Below, piece by piece: positions 42,602 through 51,981 of a DNA stretch of 64,000 nt; the stretch's first letter is position 1, and every line of letters starts with the position of its first letter. The translations under genes were made by a program, and so were the position numbers. The notes under the pieces were generated by a model, which searched no databases, was not told where the DNA came from, and saw only the letters and a program-made list of their open reading frames with translations. Origin of the DNA: Phycisphaeraceae bacterium (GTDB lineage Bacteria; Planctomycetota; Phycisphaerae; Phycisphaerales; UBA1924). The stretch covers positions 1-64,000 of the forward strand of contig JAHBXE010000016.1 in the NCBI GenBank assembly GCA_019636625.1, written 5' to 3'.

Positions 42602-42658
42602 AACTGACACCACGCTGTCACTCCCACCCCTAACGAGTGACAACGTGTTGTCACTCCA
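42602..42658. repeat. Hairpin repeat B, copy 2
   Basis: Matches B1 over its length; the second palindrome here has 10-bp arms GAGTGACAAC (42635-42644) and GTTGTCACTC (42647-42656). It is followed by TCCATCCGCCCC-like sequence as is B1. It lies 60 nt after the SIR2-like gene, 1.2 kb from A4. Confidence 0.7.
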
Positions 42659-42707
42659 ATTCCATCCGCCCCCTTGTCCCCGCCCGCCCCCACGGTACCT
42701 TCCCCTC

Positions 42708-43401
42708 ATGCTCTCCACCACCCACGACCTCCTCTCTCAACCCATCGACCCCCAGATTGACGGCCTCACCATCAACCCAAACCAGCTCCTCGACGACCTC
42801 CTCCAGTCCGACCGCCACCTTATCGACATCGCCGCCTCCCACAAACTCACGCTCCGCCAACTCCTCGTCTGGTGCGCCCAGCCTCCCTTCCGCGCCCTCC
42901 TCGCCGCGGCGGATGAACTCGCCCTCCGCCGCGCCGCCCACACCGCCGCCCAATCCAAACACCTCGCCCTCACCGTCCTCTCCGAGCACTGCCGCACCCT
43001 CTGCGAATCCACCGCCGACCGCACCCTCGCCAGCCGCGCCGCCCGCGCCCTCCTCCGCGCCGTCGGAACCCCGGGAAACGCCGAGCCTCCCCGCGCCCCC
43101 GCGGCACCACGCCATCGCCACGGCCCCGGCGGAAGAGACGACCCCGGACCCAACGGTGCCCGCCTCAACGGCCGCGGCGGCAGACGCCTTCCCCCGGACT
43201 TCTTCAGCCCCGCCCCACCCACCTCCAACGGCCACCACACGCAACACAGCACAACCAACCCGCCGCACGCAAACGGCCGCGCCGATTCGGCCGATGCGCC
43301 CGCGCCACCGAGCCCGCCGCGAAGCGCAAAATTCACCCGCGTCCCGTCCGCGAAACCCCTCGACAGCCAAACTCCCACCGCACAAAAATCCACGAGAATA
43401 A
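42708..43401 (+). pseudogene. Hypothetical protein gene, probably frameshifted
   Basis: The ATG at 42708 opens a convincing N-terminal region (DLLSQPIDPQIDGLTINPNQ; LLVWCAQPPFRALLAAADEL), a helical, Leu/Ala-rich domain of about 120 residues unlike any family I can name. After about 43070 this frame turns into Arg/Gly-rich sequence and runs without stop 500 nt into the collagen-like gene. The next frame gives an Ala/Pro/Thr/Arg tail ending at 43401. A one-base shift in the C-runs near 43066-43120 would join them. Either a real frameshift, a sequence error or a normal end I cannot see. Confidence 0.45.
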
Positions 43402-43488
43402 GGGACCGCCGCGCAAGTCTTTCCAGCGATCTTCGCGTGACCTCTTCCCATTCGCTGAAAATCTGCTACGCTCGCGATCGGTCAGCGA

Positions 43489-43511
43489 AGCCCCGAGACC
43501 CCTTCGGGGCT
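43489..43511 (+). other. Hairpin in the collagen-like gene leader
   Basis: Perfect 8-bp stem AGCCCCGA (43489-43496) and TCGGGGCT (43504-43511) with a 7-nt loop, 49 nt before the start codon. It may be a leader hairpin or the terminator of upstream transcription; no U-tract follows, so a terminator is less likely. Confidence 0.35.
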
Positions 43512-43560
43512 GCATCGCCGAATCACGGCGCCCTCTTCACCAGTTCCCGGGAGACCCGAA

Positions 43561-45390
43561 ATGAACCGTTCCACCCCCCGTCGTTTCACCCGCACGGCCC
43601 GGTCTGTCGTGGCCCTCATCGCCCTGGCCGCCGCGGGCGCCCCCGCCCTCGCCCAGACACCGATGGGCACCGCGTTCACCTACCAGGGACAGCTCAAGTC
43701 CTCCGGCCTGCCCGCCGGCGGCCAGTTCGACATGCGGTTCCGCATCCTCAGCGCCGCCACCGGCGGCACACAAGTGGGTCCAACCCTGTCCGCCCTCGAT
43801 GTCACCATCACCCAGGGCCAGTTCACCATCGACCTCGACTTCGGCCCCGGCGTGTTCGACGGCGACCAGCGCTGGCTGGAAATCTCCGTCCGCCGCTGCA
43901 ACTCCGGCCAGTCCTACAGCGTCCTCTCGCCGCGCCAACCCGTCCTCGTCGCCCCGTACGCGCTCTACGCGCTCAAGGCCAAGTACGCCGAGAACGCGCC
44001 CCCCGGCGCCATCGGACCCACCGGCCCGCAGGGACCGGCCGGCCCGACCGGCGCCCAGGGTGATGCGGGACCAACCGGGCAGCAGGGCGATCCGGGCGCC
44101 ACAGGACCGCAAGGCCCCGCGGGCCCAACGGGTCCGCAAGGTCCCACGGGCGCCCAGGGCGACACCGGCGCCACAGGCGATGCGGGCCCGCAGGGACCCA
44201 CCGGCCCGCAGGGCGCCCAAGGCGATCCGGGCCCGGCCGGACCACAGGGACCCGATGGTCCCGCCGGTGCTCAAGGTCCGACAGGGGCACAAGGTCCCAC
44301 GGGAGCACAGGGTCCCACGGGGGCACAAGGCGACACCGGCCCACAAGGCCCGACGGGACCGCAAGGTATCGCCGGCCCGGCCGGCGCGCCAGGACCCACC
44401 GGCGCGCAGGGTGATACGGGCACGACCGGCCCGACCGGCCCCGCGGGTCCGACCGGCGCTTCGCCCTGGTCCCTGAGCGGCTCGAACACCTTCTACAACG
44501 CGGGCCTGGTCAGCGTCGGTACCGCCAGCCCCGTCGCACCCAACCTCTTCACCTCCTTCGCCTCCGGCGCCACCACCACCGCCGTGCGCGGCCACGCCAC
44601 CGCCCCCTTGGGCATCGGCCCCATCATGGGCGGCGACTTCTCCATCGACAACAACGTCGGGTACGCCGTGCGCGGCCGATCGACCTGGGGCGCGGGCCTC
44701 ACCGCCGGTGTCTTCGGCGAGAACTGGAGCACCACCGGCTACGGCGTGCAGGCCATCTCCAGCGGCAACAACGGCACCGGTCTCTACGCCGAGGCCACCG
44801 CCCTGGGCGCCACCAGCAACCGCTTCGCCCTCTACGCCATCGCCAACACCGTCGCCAACAGCTGGGCCGGCTACTTCAACGGCAACGTCAACGTCACCGG
44901 TTCGCTCGCCAAGGGCTCCGGCACCTTCAAGATCGACCACCCCCTCGACCCCGAGAACAAGTTCCTCTACCACTCGTTCGTGGAAAGCCCGGACATGATG
45001 AACGTCTACAACGGCGTCGTCACGCTCGACGCTTCCGGTCGGGCCACCGTCCGCCTCCCCTCGTACTTCGAGGCCCTCAACAAGGACTTCCGCTACCAGC
45101 TCACTTGCATCGGCGGCTTCGCGCCCGTCTACATCGAGACCAAGGTCCGCGACAACGCCTTCACCATCGCCGGCGGCCGCGAAGGGCTCGAGGTCTCCTG
45201 GCAGGTCACCGGCATCCGCAAGGACGCCTTCGCCAACGCCAACCGCGTCATCCCCGAAGTCGACAAGCCCGAGAGCCAGAAGGGCAAGTACCTCCACCCC
45301 GAAGCCCACGGCAAGCCCGCCGAACTCGGCATCGACCGCATCCCCGCGCCGCAGCCGAACCCCGCGCCCGCCGGTATCTCCCAACGCTGA
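43561..45390 (+). CDS. Secreted collagen-like triple-helix protein
   Basis: 609 residues: signal peptide (about 1-32, ending LAQTP), an N-terminal globular domain ([24 protein letters not shown]...), about 50 uninterrupted Gly-X-Y triplets from residue 149 to 300 (mostly [12 protein letters not shown]), a beta-rich domain and a C-terminal region with [20 protein letters not shown] near 450. The triplets should form a collagen triple helix stabilised by Pro/Thr/Gln without hydroxyproline. A GGGAG site precedes the ATG. The trimer is probably an extracellular fibre or adhesin. Confidence 0.9.
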   Translation: MNRSTPRRFTRTARSVVALIALAAAGAPALAQTPMGTAFTYQGQLKSSGLPAGGQFDMRFRILSAATGGTQVGPTLSALDVTITQGQFTIDLDFGPGVFDGDQRWLEISVRRCNSGQSYSVLSPRQPVLVAPYALYALKAKYAENAPPGAIGPTGPQGPAGPTGAQGDAGPTGQQGDPGATGPQGPAGPTGPQGPTGAQGDTGATGDAGPQGPTGPQGAQGDPGPAGPQGPDGPAGAQGPTGAQGPTGAQGPTGAQGDTGPQGPTGPQGIAGPAGAPGPTGAQGDTGTTGPTGPAGPTGASPWSLSGSNTFYNAGLVSVGTASPVAPNLFTSFASGATTTAVRGHATAPLGIGPIMGGDFSIDNNVGYAVRGRSTWGAGLTAGVFGENWSTTGYGVQAISSGNNGTGLYAEATALGATSNRFALYAIANTVANSWAGYFNGNVNVTGSLAKGSGTFKIDHPLDPENKFLYHSFVESPDMMNVYNGVVTLDASGRATVRLPSYFEALNKDFRYQLTCIGGFAPVYIETKVRDNAFTIAGGREGLEVSWQVTGIRKDAFANANRVIPEVDKPESQKGKYLHPEAHGKPAELGIDRIPAPQPNPAPAGISQR

Positions 45391-45453
45391 CTCAAACCCG
45401 GCCGCGCCGCCCCGACAGGCCGCCGCGGCCATTGACGACCCAGGAGCCCACCC

Positions 45454-45882
45454 ATGCACACCCGCATCCTGCTGTCCCTGGCCGCCGCCGCTCTCCTGCC
45501 CACGCACGTTCTCGCGCAGGAGGACTTCAGCGTCGTCTGGCACACCATCGACTGTGGCGGAGGGACTTCCGAGGGCGACGAGTTCTCCCTCGACGCCACC
45601 ATCGCGCAGCCCGACGCCGGCAACCTGACCGGCCCCGAGTCGCTGGAGACGTTCTCCATCGAGGGCGGCTACTGGCCCCTGCTGAACTCCGGGCTCTGCT
45701 ACGCCAACTGCGACGGCTCCACCGGATCGCCCCTGCTGACCTCGAACGACTTCCTGTGTTTCCTCAACCGCTTCGCCGCCAACGATCCCTGGGCCAACTG
45801 CGACGGCTCGACCGGCTCGCCCGTGCTGACCTCAAACGACTTCCAGTGTTTCCTCAACAGGTTCGCGACGGGCTGTCCCTGA
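45454..45882 (+). CDS. Small secreted protein with two GC-type dockerin repeats
   Basis: 142 residues. A signal peptide (about 1-21, ending HVLAQ), a 50-residue segment (FSVVWHTIDCGGGTSEGDEF) and two dockerin repeats (YANCDGSTGSPLLTSNDFLC, WANCDGSTGSPVLTSNDFQC). The middle domain, IDCGGGTS..GGYW, recurs in planctomycete surface proteins. AGGAG precedes the ATG by 7 nt. It follows the collagen-like gene by 63 nt in the same direction and may be co-expressed. Confidence 0.85.
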   Translation: MHTRILLSLAAAALLPTHVLAQEDFSVVWHTIDCGGGTSEGDEFSLDATIAQPDAGNLTGPESLETFSIEGGYWPLLNSGLCYANCDGSTGSPLLTSNDFLCFLNRFAANDPWANCDGSTGSPVLTSNDFQCFLNRFATGCP

Positions 45883-45937
45883 CGCCCCGCTCTCCAAGCC
45901 GGGCCACGCGCGGGACCGGTCATCGTTTGAGCGTCGG

Positions 45938-45953
45938 GGCCGCCGCCGCGGCC
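45938..45953. terminator. Possible bidirectional terminator
   Basis: Inverted repeat GGCCGC (45938-45943) and GCGGCC (45948-45953) with a 4-nt loop, in the 76-nt gap between the convergent dockerin and fahA genes. The arms are short and no U-tract follows, so the assignment is weak. Confidence 0.3.
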
Positions 45954-45958
45954 GTTCC

Positions 45959-47299
45959 TCATCCCCCCACCACGCGCCCGCGGCACTCGCCCAAGCCGAC
46001 GCGCACAGATCCCGCTTTCTCGCAGTATCCCTTGAGGATGACCTCGTCGCCGTCGGCCAAGAATGTCCGCTTCTCGCCGGTGGGCAGATCCACAGGCTTA
46101 CGCGGGAGGGGCTTTCCATCCGGCCCGGTGCCCTGCCACGTCAGCTCCAGAAGGCAGCCCCGTTCGCCCGGCCCAGGACCGGAGACGGTCCCGCTCGCCA
46201 GCAAGTCACCGGTTTGAAGGTTGCACCCGTTGCTCGTGTGGTGGGCGAGCATCTGGGCCATCGTCCAGTACATCTCTTTGAACGAGTTGGACTTCGACAG
46301 CAGGACCGGCGACATGCCGCGGGAACGCATCTGCTCGGATTGCAGGCGCACCTCCAGGGTCAGGTCGAGCCCGCCGCGCGCCTGGTTCCGTTCATCCCAG
46401 AGGTACGGGAGCGGCTTGGGGTCCCCGTCCGGGCGTGGGTACGCCGGGCACCGGTACGCCTCCAGCGCGGAGAGGGGGACGACAAAGGGCGAGATGGTCG
46501 TCGCGAAGTTCTTCGCGAGGAAAGGTCCGAGCGGCTGGTACTCCCACTTCTGGATGTCCCGCGCTGACCAGTCGTTGACCAGACAGATCCCGAGGATGTG
46601 GTCCTCCGCTTCGCCAAGCTTGACCGGAATCCCGAGTTCGTTGCCCTTGCCCACCACGAACCCGACTTCCAGCTCGTAGTCCAGCAGTTTGCACGGCCCG
46701 AAGCTCGGCCCGGCCTTGGGATCGTCGTCGGGGGGCGACTGCTGGCCGCTGGGCCGGCGGATCTCCGTGCCGGAGATCACCACGGATGAAGCGCGGCCAT
46801 GGTACCCGATGGGCACGTGCTTGTAGTTGGGCAGCAGCGGGTTGTCCGGGCGGAACATCGACCCGACGGTCCGCGCGTGGTGCACGCTCGCGTAGAAGTC
46901 CGTGTAGTTGAGCACGCGCGTGGGGGGGAGAAACTCGGTGTCCGAGATCGGGCGCAGCGCCTTGTCACGGAGCCGACGGGCCCGCTGCCCGCCGCCGTCG
47001 GCCGTCATGAACTCACGCACCTTGGCGCGGAGGGTGTCGATCAGGCCCGGCGTCTGGGCCGCGGCGTCCCAGAAGGGATACCGCAGGACGTTGACGACGC
47101 CCGAGTCATCGCCTTCGAACATTCCGGCTTCGTTGAGGGCCGAGAGGTCGATGACCTGATCCCCGATCGCCATGCCGAGGTGGCCGTGCGAGTGCCCGTG
47201 GTGGGCCACCTGGAACGCGCAGAGCGGGAGGCTCTGGAGCGGGAAGTCGGTCGCCGGGTCGTTGGCGGACTCAAGCCAGCAGCGGGGTTGGTTGGGCAT
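45959..47299 (-). CDS. fahA: Fumarylacetoacetase
   Basis: Last enzyme of tyrosine degradation, splitting 4-fumarylacetoacetate into fumarate and acetoacetate. The 446-residue product has the FAH N-terminal domain (AFQVAHHGHSHGHLGMAIGDQVIDL), the active-site region VLNYTDFYASVHHARTVGSMFRP with catalytic His and metal Asp, and the C-terminal core (LDYELEVGFVVGKGNELG, NDWSARDIQKWEYQPLGPFL, SKSNSFKEMYWTMAQMLAHH, GDLLASGTVSGP). Length is standard. No other tyrosine-pathway gene is adjacent. Confidence 0.95.
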   Translation of the reverse strand: MPNQPRCWLESANDPATDFPLQSLPLCAFQVAHHGHSHGHLGMAIGDQVIDLSALNEAGMFEGDDSGVVNVLRYPFWDAAAQTPGLIDTLRAKVREFMTADGGGQRARRLRDKALRPISDTEFLPPTRVLNYTDFYASVHHARTVGSMFRPDNPLLPNYKHVPIGYHGRASSVVISGTEIRRPSGQQSPPDDDPKAGPSFGPCKLLDYELEVGFVVGKGNELGIPVKLGEAEDHILGICLVNDWSARDIQKWEYQPLGPFLAKNFATTISPFVVPLSALEAYRCPAYPRPDGDPKPLPYLWDERNQARGGLDLTLEVRLQSEQMRSRGMSPVLLSKSNSFKEMYWTMAQMLAHHTSNGCNLQTGDLLASGTVSGPGPGERGCLLELTWQGTGPDGKPLPRKPVDLPTGEKRTFLADGDEVILKGYCEKAGSVRVGLGECRGRVVGG

Positions 47300-47323
47300 G
47301 GGCCAAGCGTATCACTCGGCCCG

Positions 47324-48781
47324 TTACAGCAACGTGCCCCTCAGAACGACCATGGCGACGGAGAAGTAAATGATGATCCCGGTCACATCCACCAAGGTCG
47401 CGACGAAGGGAGTGCTCGACGAAGCGGGATCGAGCTTGCACTTCTTGAGCAGGAACGGCAGCATCGAGCCGATCACGCACCCCCACACGACCACCCCGAT
47501 CAGCGAGCACGCGATGGCCACGGCCAGCATCACGTAATGGTTCTGCACGGCCATGTCGATGATCGGCGCGCCGGTCTCATCCAGCATCACCTTGCCCGTC
47601 TCCGGATCGAGCTTGTGCTCCTTCCACCAGCCGAACCATCCCCACAGGCTCACGCGGAGGAAGCCGATCGACGCGATGATCAACGCCAGCACGCCCGCGA
47701 CCTGGAGCTCGCGGCGGAGCACCTTCCACCAGTCCCGCATCGACACCTCGCCCAGCGCCAACGCACGGATCACCAGGGTTGAGGACTGCGATCCCGAGTT
47801 GCCGCCGGAGCTGATGATGCCCGGGATGAAGATCGCCAGGATCGCCAGCTGCTTGATCTGGTCGTCGAAGTACCGCAGGGCGTTGCTCGTGAGGAGTTCG
47901 GACATGAACAGCAGCGCCAGCCAGGGCGCACGCTTCTTCACCAGGGCGCCCACGCCGATCGTGTCGAAGGCCTCTTCGAGCACGCCGACGCCGCCCATCT
48001 TCTGCATGCTCTCGGTCGCCTGCTGCTGGGCGACGTCGATCACGTCGTCCACGGTCACGATCCCCACGAGCGCCCCGCGTGTGTCCACCACCGGCAGTGC
48101 TGTCCGGTCGTACTTGGCCATCAACTGCACCGCCTCGCTCTGCGGCTGGTCCGCGCGCAGGCAGTGGAACGAACGGTTCATCAGCGATTCGACGAGGGCC
48201 TCGGGCTCCGCGAGCAGGACCTGTCGAAGGCGGATGTCGTCGATGAGCTTCCCGGTTTCGTCCACCACGTACAGCACGTTGATGGTTTCGGCGTCGCGCC
48301 CCGTTTTGCGGATGTGCTCCAGCGCCCTGGCGCAGGTCCACTCGGGGCGCACCCGGATGTAGTCCGGCGTCATCAGCCGCCCGACCGTCCCCGGCGGGTA
48401 GCCGAGGATGGCCTGCGTCACCCGGCGCTCCTCCGCCGACAGCGACGCGATGATTTTCTGGGCCACTTCCGCGGGCAGTTCGTCCAGCACTTTCACCCGG
48501 TCGTCCGGGCTCATCGCCTCCACGATCCGCAGCGCATCCTCCCCCATGCGCCGGACGAGTTCTTCCTGTTTCTCCGGCGCCAGGTAGCTGAACACGGCCG
48601 CGGCGTCGTCCCGCTGCAGGAACCGGAACGCCACGGCGGCCTCGGCGGGGTCCAACTCCCCGAGGATGTCCGCCACATCGGCGAACGGGATCTCGTGCAG
48701 GATCGCCCGCAGCTCCGAGTAGCGACCCTCGAGGATCAACTCGTGGACTTCGGGCTGAAGGAGCAGGGCGGTCGGGTTCAC
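47324..48781 (-). CDS. mgtE: Magnesium transporter MgtE
   Basis: Mg2+ channel of about 485 residues. The cytoplasmic N domain (about 1-130; YSELRAILHEIPFADVADILGELDPAEAAVAFRFL) is followed by two CBS domains (about 130-260; PEWTCARALEHIRKTGRDAE, YDRTALPVVDTRGALVGIVTVDDVIDV), a plug helix and five transmembrane helices with the pore motif GGNSGSQSSTLVIRALALGEV and the selectivity-filter Asp in TPFVATLVDVTGIIIYF. CBS/N domains close the pore at high Mg2+. The GTG at 48781 is assumed; a TTG 12 nt upstream is possible. It diverges from der. Confidence 0.93.
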   Translation of the reverse strand: MNPTALLLQPEVHELILEGRYSELRAILHEIPFADVADILGELDPAEAAVAFRFLQRDDAAAVFSYLAPEKQEELVRRMGEDALRIVEAMSPDDRVKVLDELPAEVAQKIIASLSAEERRVTQAILGYPPGTVGRLMTPDYIRVRPEWTCARALEHIRKTGRDAETINVLYVVDETGKLIDDIRLRQVLLAEPEALVESLMNRSFHCLRADQPQSEAVQLMAKYDRTALPVVDTRGALVGIVTVDDVIDVAQQQATESMQKMGGVGVLEEAFDTIGVGALVKKRAPWLALLFMSELLTSNALRYFDDQIKQLAILAIFIPGIISSGGNSGSQSSTLVIRALALGEVSMRDWWKVLRRELQVAGVLALIIASIGFLRVSLWGWFGWWKEHKLDPETGKVMLDETGAPIIDMAVQNHYVMLAVAIACSLIGVVVWGCVIGSMLPFLLKKCKLDPASSSTPFVATLVDVTGIIIYFSVAMVVLRGTLL

Positions 48782-48856
48782 GGGCAGTATCAAAGCACAT
48801 TCCCGGTTCCCGTGCCAACCGGATCATCCGACCGGCCGGGCGCGTACCCTTGGCCC

Positions 48857-50488
48857 ATGCCCATTCCCCGCGTCGCCATCATCGGCCGCCCCAACGTGGG
48901 CAAGAGCTCCCTGCTCAACATGATCGCCGGGGAGAAGGTTTCCATCGTTGACCCCACGCCGGGCACAACCCGCGACCGGGTGTCCACGATCGCCGAGCTG
49001 CAGCCGCCCGACGGGCGGGGGCCGGTCAAGCCCGTAGAAGTCATCGATACCGGCGGCTGGGGTGTCTACGAGGGTGAAGGGGAACGGTTCAACGAGATCG
49101 GCGTCGATCTGGCCGCGCTCCGGCAGCACATCGAGAAGCAGATTTCTCTGGCGATCGAGTCGGCGGACCTGATCCTGTTCTGCATTGATGCGCAGGCGGG
49201 CATCACACCCGCTGACCAGGAAGTGGCGCGGCTGCTGCGCGAGCGCAAGCTCGGGGGCGGCAGGAAGCCGGCCAAGAAGAAGGGTGACAAGGCGGCCAAG
49301 TCGGGCGGCGCGGGCGCGAAGAAGGGCTCTTCCACGGCGTCGGCCCCTCGTGCCGAGGCACCATCGCTTCCTGTACGGATCGTGGCGACCAAAGTCGATG
49401 GGCCCAAGTGGGAGGCGCACGGGCACGAGGTCGCCGCGCTCGGGCTGGGCGAGCCCATCCTGGTTTCCGCCAAGTCCAACTACTTCCGGCGCGACTTTCT
49501 TGATGCGCTGTACGAAGCCCTGCCGCCGCCCGCCAAGGAGGACAACCCCGAGCTCCAGGTGGACTTGAAGCTGGCGATCATCGGGAAGCGCAACGCGGGC
49601 AAGTCGTCCCTCATCAACGCGATGGCGGGGGAAGAGCGGGTGATCGTCTCGGAGATCGCGGGCACGACCCGCGACGCCGTGGATGTCCGGATGGAACTCG
49701 ACGGCAAGTCGCTCCTGGCGATCGATACGGCGGGTCTCCGGCGCAAGAAGTCCTTCGCCAACCAGATCGAGTGGTGGGCCTTTGACCGCGCCAAGCGGGC
49801 GATCGACCGCGCCGACGTCGTGTTCCTGCTCGTGGACGCGACCGAGCCGCTGTCCCAGGTTGATCAGCAACTGGCCATGCTGGTGCAGAAGACCTTCAAG
49901 CCGTGCCTCATCGTCGTGAACAAGTGGGACCTGGTCGAGGGCAAGAAGGACGACAAGGGTCGAAAGATCACCCCCGGCTCCTACGAGGACTATCTCCGTC
50001 AGGAGCTCAAGGGCCTCGCGTTCGCGCCCATCGCGTTCATCTCGGCCGCGACGGGCAAGAACATCCGCCCCGCGATCGGCCTGGCGTTTGAGTTGATGGA
50101 CCAGTCGCGGATGCGGGCGGGGACGGGCAAACTCAACCGCTTGATGGAGAAGATCCTGGAGACGGCGAACCCGCCCTCCAAGCTCGGCACGCGGGCCAAG
50201 GTCCTCTACGTCGCCCAGGTGGCCGAGAGCCCGCCCACCATTGTGCTTGTCGTCAACCGCCCCGAGCTCTTCACGCCCAACTACCAGCGCTTCCTGATGA
50301 ACCGCTTCCGCGAGGAGCTCCCGTACCACGAGGTCCCCATTCGCCTTCTTGTTCGCGGGCGCAAGCGGACCAAGGCCGGCATCGACCCGCGGGAGGAAGT
50401 GCTTACGGAGGAGGAAGGTCTCGAGCTCGGCAAGGAGGCCCTGGCCGAGATGGCCGGCGAGGCGGAAGACTACTTCGACGAGGAATGA
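48857..50488 (+). CDS. der: Double GTPase Der (EngA), ribosome assembly
   Basis: 50S-subunit assembly GTPase of 543 residues. Domain G1 (about 5-215) has GRPNVGKSS, the DTGGWG switch and TKVD (Thr replacing the usual Asn of NKxD). Domain G2 (about 235-420) has GKRNAGKSS, DTAGLRRK and NKWD. A KH-like C-terminal domain follows (YVAQVAESPPTIVLVVNRPELF). Unusual feature: a Lys/Ala/Gly/Ser-rich insertion (about 131-172) between the switch helix and G4 in domain G1, absent from typical Der. The ATG at 48857 has no clear ribosome site. It diverges from mgtE. Confidence 0.95.
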   Translation: MPIPRVAIIGRPNVGKSSLLNMIAGEKVSIVDPTPGTTRDRVSTIAELQPPDGRGPVKPVEVIDTGGWGVYEGEGERFNEIGVDLAALRQHIEKQISLAIESADLILFCIDAQAGITPADQEVARLLRERKLGGGRKPAKKKGDKAAKSGGAGAKKGSSTASAPRAEAPSLPVRIVATKVDGPKWEAHGHEVAALGLGEPILVSAKSNYFRRDFLDALYEALPPPAKEDNPELQVDLKLAIIGKRNAGKSSLINAMAGEERVIVSEIAGTTRDAVDVRMELDGKSLLAIDTAGLRRKKSFANQIEWWAFDRAKRAIDRADVVFLLVDATEPLSQVDQQLAMLVQKTFKPCLIVVNKWDLVEGKKDDKGRKITPGSYEDYLRQELKGLAFAPIAFISAATGKNIRPAIGLAFELMDQSRMRAGTGKLNRLMEKILETANPPSKLGTRAKVLYVAQVAESPPTIVLVVNRPELFTPNYQRFLMNRFREELPYHEVPIRLLVRGRKRTKAGIDPREEVLTEEEGLELGKEALAEMAGEAEDYFDEE

Positions 50489-50541
50489 CCCGGCGGGTCA
50501 GGCATCGATCATCACCGGGGCGTTGGCCGCCGAGTTCGGAT

Positions 50542-51981
50542 TCACTTGGCGGACACGGCCGCGGGCTGGTCCCACTCGCCCCCCAGCGCCTTGTACAGCG
50601 ACACGAGGTTCACCAGCACCGTCCGGTCGCTGATCGCCCGCGCATCCTGGATCGCGTACAACTGCCGCTGGGCGTCGAGCACGCTGAGGAAGTCCGTCAG
50701 CCCGCGGGCGTTGAGCGCCTGCGCGAGCTCGACGGCCTGCTTGGCCGCGGATTCCGAGGCGAGCAACTCCCGCCGGCGGGCCTGCTCGCGCGAGTAGGAC
50801 ACCAGCGCGTTCTCGACATCTTCCAGCCCGGTCAGGATCGACTTCTCGTACCTCGCGAGGGCGGCCTCCTGGCGGGCGTTCTGCACCTCGATGTTCCGGC
50901 GGATCCGGCCGGCGTCGAAGATTGGCCACCGGAGCGTCGGGCCGATCGACCAGAACTTGCTGTCGCTCTCGAAGAGGTTCTCGTCCTCGTTGGCGGAGAA
51001 GCCGAATGAACCCGTGAGGCTGAACCTCGGGAACAGGTCGCCCTTGGCCACGCCGATGCGGGCCGTCGCGGCGGCCAGCTCACGCTCGGCGCGACGGATA
51101 TCCGGGCGCCGGCGCAGCAGGTCGGACGGGAGGCCAACGGGGACGGAAGCGGGCTTGACCGGCAGCGATGCGGCGGACGCCAACTCGCCCTCCAGCGCAC
51201 CGGGCTGCTCGCCCGTGAGGACCGCGAGACGGTGCATGGTGGCGCGGACCTGCGCAGCGAGGCTCGGCACCTGCGCGCGGGTGGAGGTGAGCTGCGCCTC
51301 GGCGCGGGCCACATCCAGGCCCGTGTCGATGCCCGCATCCGCCCGGCCCTTGGACAGGTCGTACGTTTCCTTCTGGGATGCGACGTTGGATTCGGCGATG
51401 GCCAGCCGCTCCTGAAGTGAGCGAAGCTCGACGTAGTTCACGGCCACTTCCGCCAGGAGGGCCAGCAGCACATCGCGGCGGTCCTCTTCCGCCGCGGCCA
51501 TGTCGGCGTCGGCGGCCTCGATGCTCCGGCGGACGCGTCCCCACAGGTCGATTTCCCACGAGGCGTCAAAGCCGATCTGGTACAGGTCGTCGCCCTTGTT
51601 CCGCGTGACGCCGAAGGGCACCCCGGTGCCGCCGCTGGCCTTGGAACGCTCGTACCGGCCGTTAACATCGACGGAGGGCAGGCGATCGGCCGCGACAACG
51701 CCCCGCTGCGCCCGCGCTTCCCACAATCGTGCCGCGGCGATGCGGAGGTCGTGGTTGCCCGCGACGGCCCGCTCGATAAGGGAATCGAGCGTGGGATCGC
51801 CCAGGGTGGTCCACCACTGCGCGAGCTGCGTCGGTTGTTCGGCGACTTCGCCCTCGGCGAGGGCGTTGTGCCATGTTTCCGGGAGCTTGGCGTCCGGCGC
51901 GGCGTGGTTTGGACCGACCTTGCACGCGGTGAGGACCAGGGCCGGCGTCAGTACGGCGAGGGCGGCGAGACGGGTGTTCAC
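50542..51981 (-). CDS. Outer-membrane factor lipoprotein (NodT type)
   Basis: 479-residue TolC-like channel of the tripartite exporter. A signal peptide ends in lipobox LTAC (about residues 17-20), then KVGPNHAAPDAKLPETW, typical of NodT-family OMFs. Two OEP repeats follow (LDSLIERAVAGNHDLRIAAARLWEA; LPSDLLRRRPDIRRAERELAAATARIGVAKGDLFP). Its GTG start overlaps the adaptor stop (GTGA), showing translational coupling. Last gene of the operon tetR1-permease-ATPase-adaptor-OMF. Confidence 0.92.
   Translation of the reverse strand: MNTRLAALAVLTPALVLTACKVGPNHAAPDAKLPETWHNALAEGEVAEQPTQLAQWWTTLGDPTLDSLIERAVAGNHDLRIAAARLWEARAQRGVVAADRLPSVDVNGRYERSKASGGTGVPFGVTRNKGDDLYQIGFDASWEIDLWGRVRRSIEAADADMAAAEEDRRDVLLALLAEVAVNYVELRSLQERLAIAESNVASQKETYDLSKGRADAGIDTGLDVARAEAQLTSTRAQVPSLAAQVRATMHRLAVLTGEQPGALEGELASAASLPVKPASVPVGLPSDLLRRRPDIRRAERELAAATARIGVAKGDLFPRFSLTGSFGFSANEDENLFESDSKFWSIGPTLRWPIFDAGRIRRNIEVQNARQEAALARYEKSILTGLEDVENALVSYSREQARRRELLASESAAKQAVELAQALNARGLTDFLSVLDAQRQLYAIQDARAISDRTVLVNLVSLYKALGGEWDQPAAVSAK

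Noticed and set aside
38372-42658. Hairpin repeats as a CRISPR array
   Set aside because: Only two copies per cluster, no equal-length unique spacers and no cas genes; the palindromes fit REP-like elements.
42651-43451. 266-residue minus-strand open frame opposite the disrupted hypothetical gene
   Set aside because: Gly/Val/Glu-rich shadow; no start signal and no conserved motif, whereas the plus strand shows helical coding sequence.
43489-43511. Strong terminator before the collagen-like gene
   Set aside because: The stem is perfect but no U-tract follows on either strand, so it is listed only as a leader hairpin.
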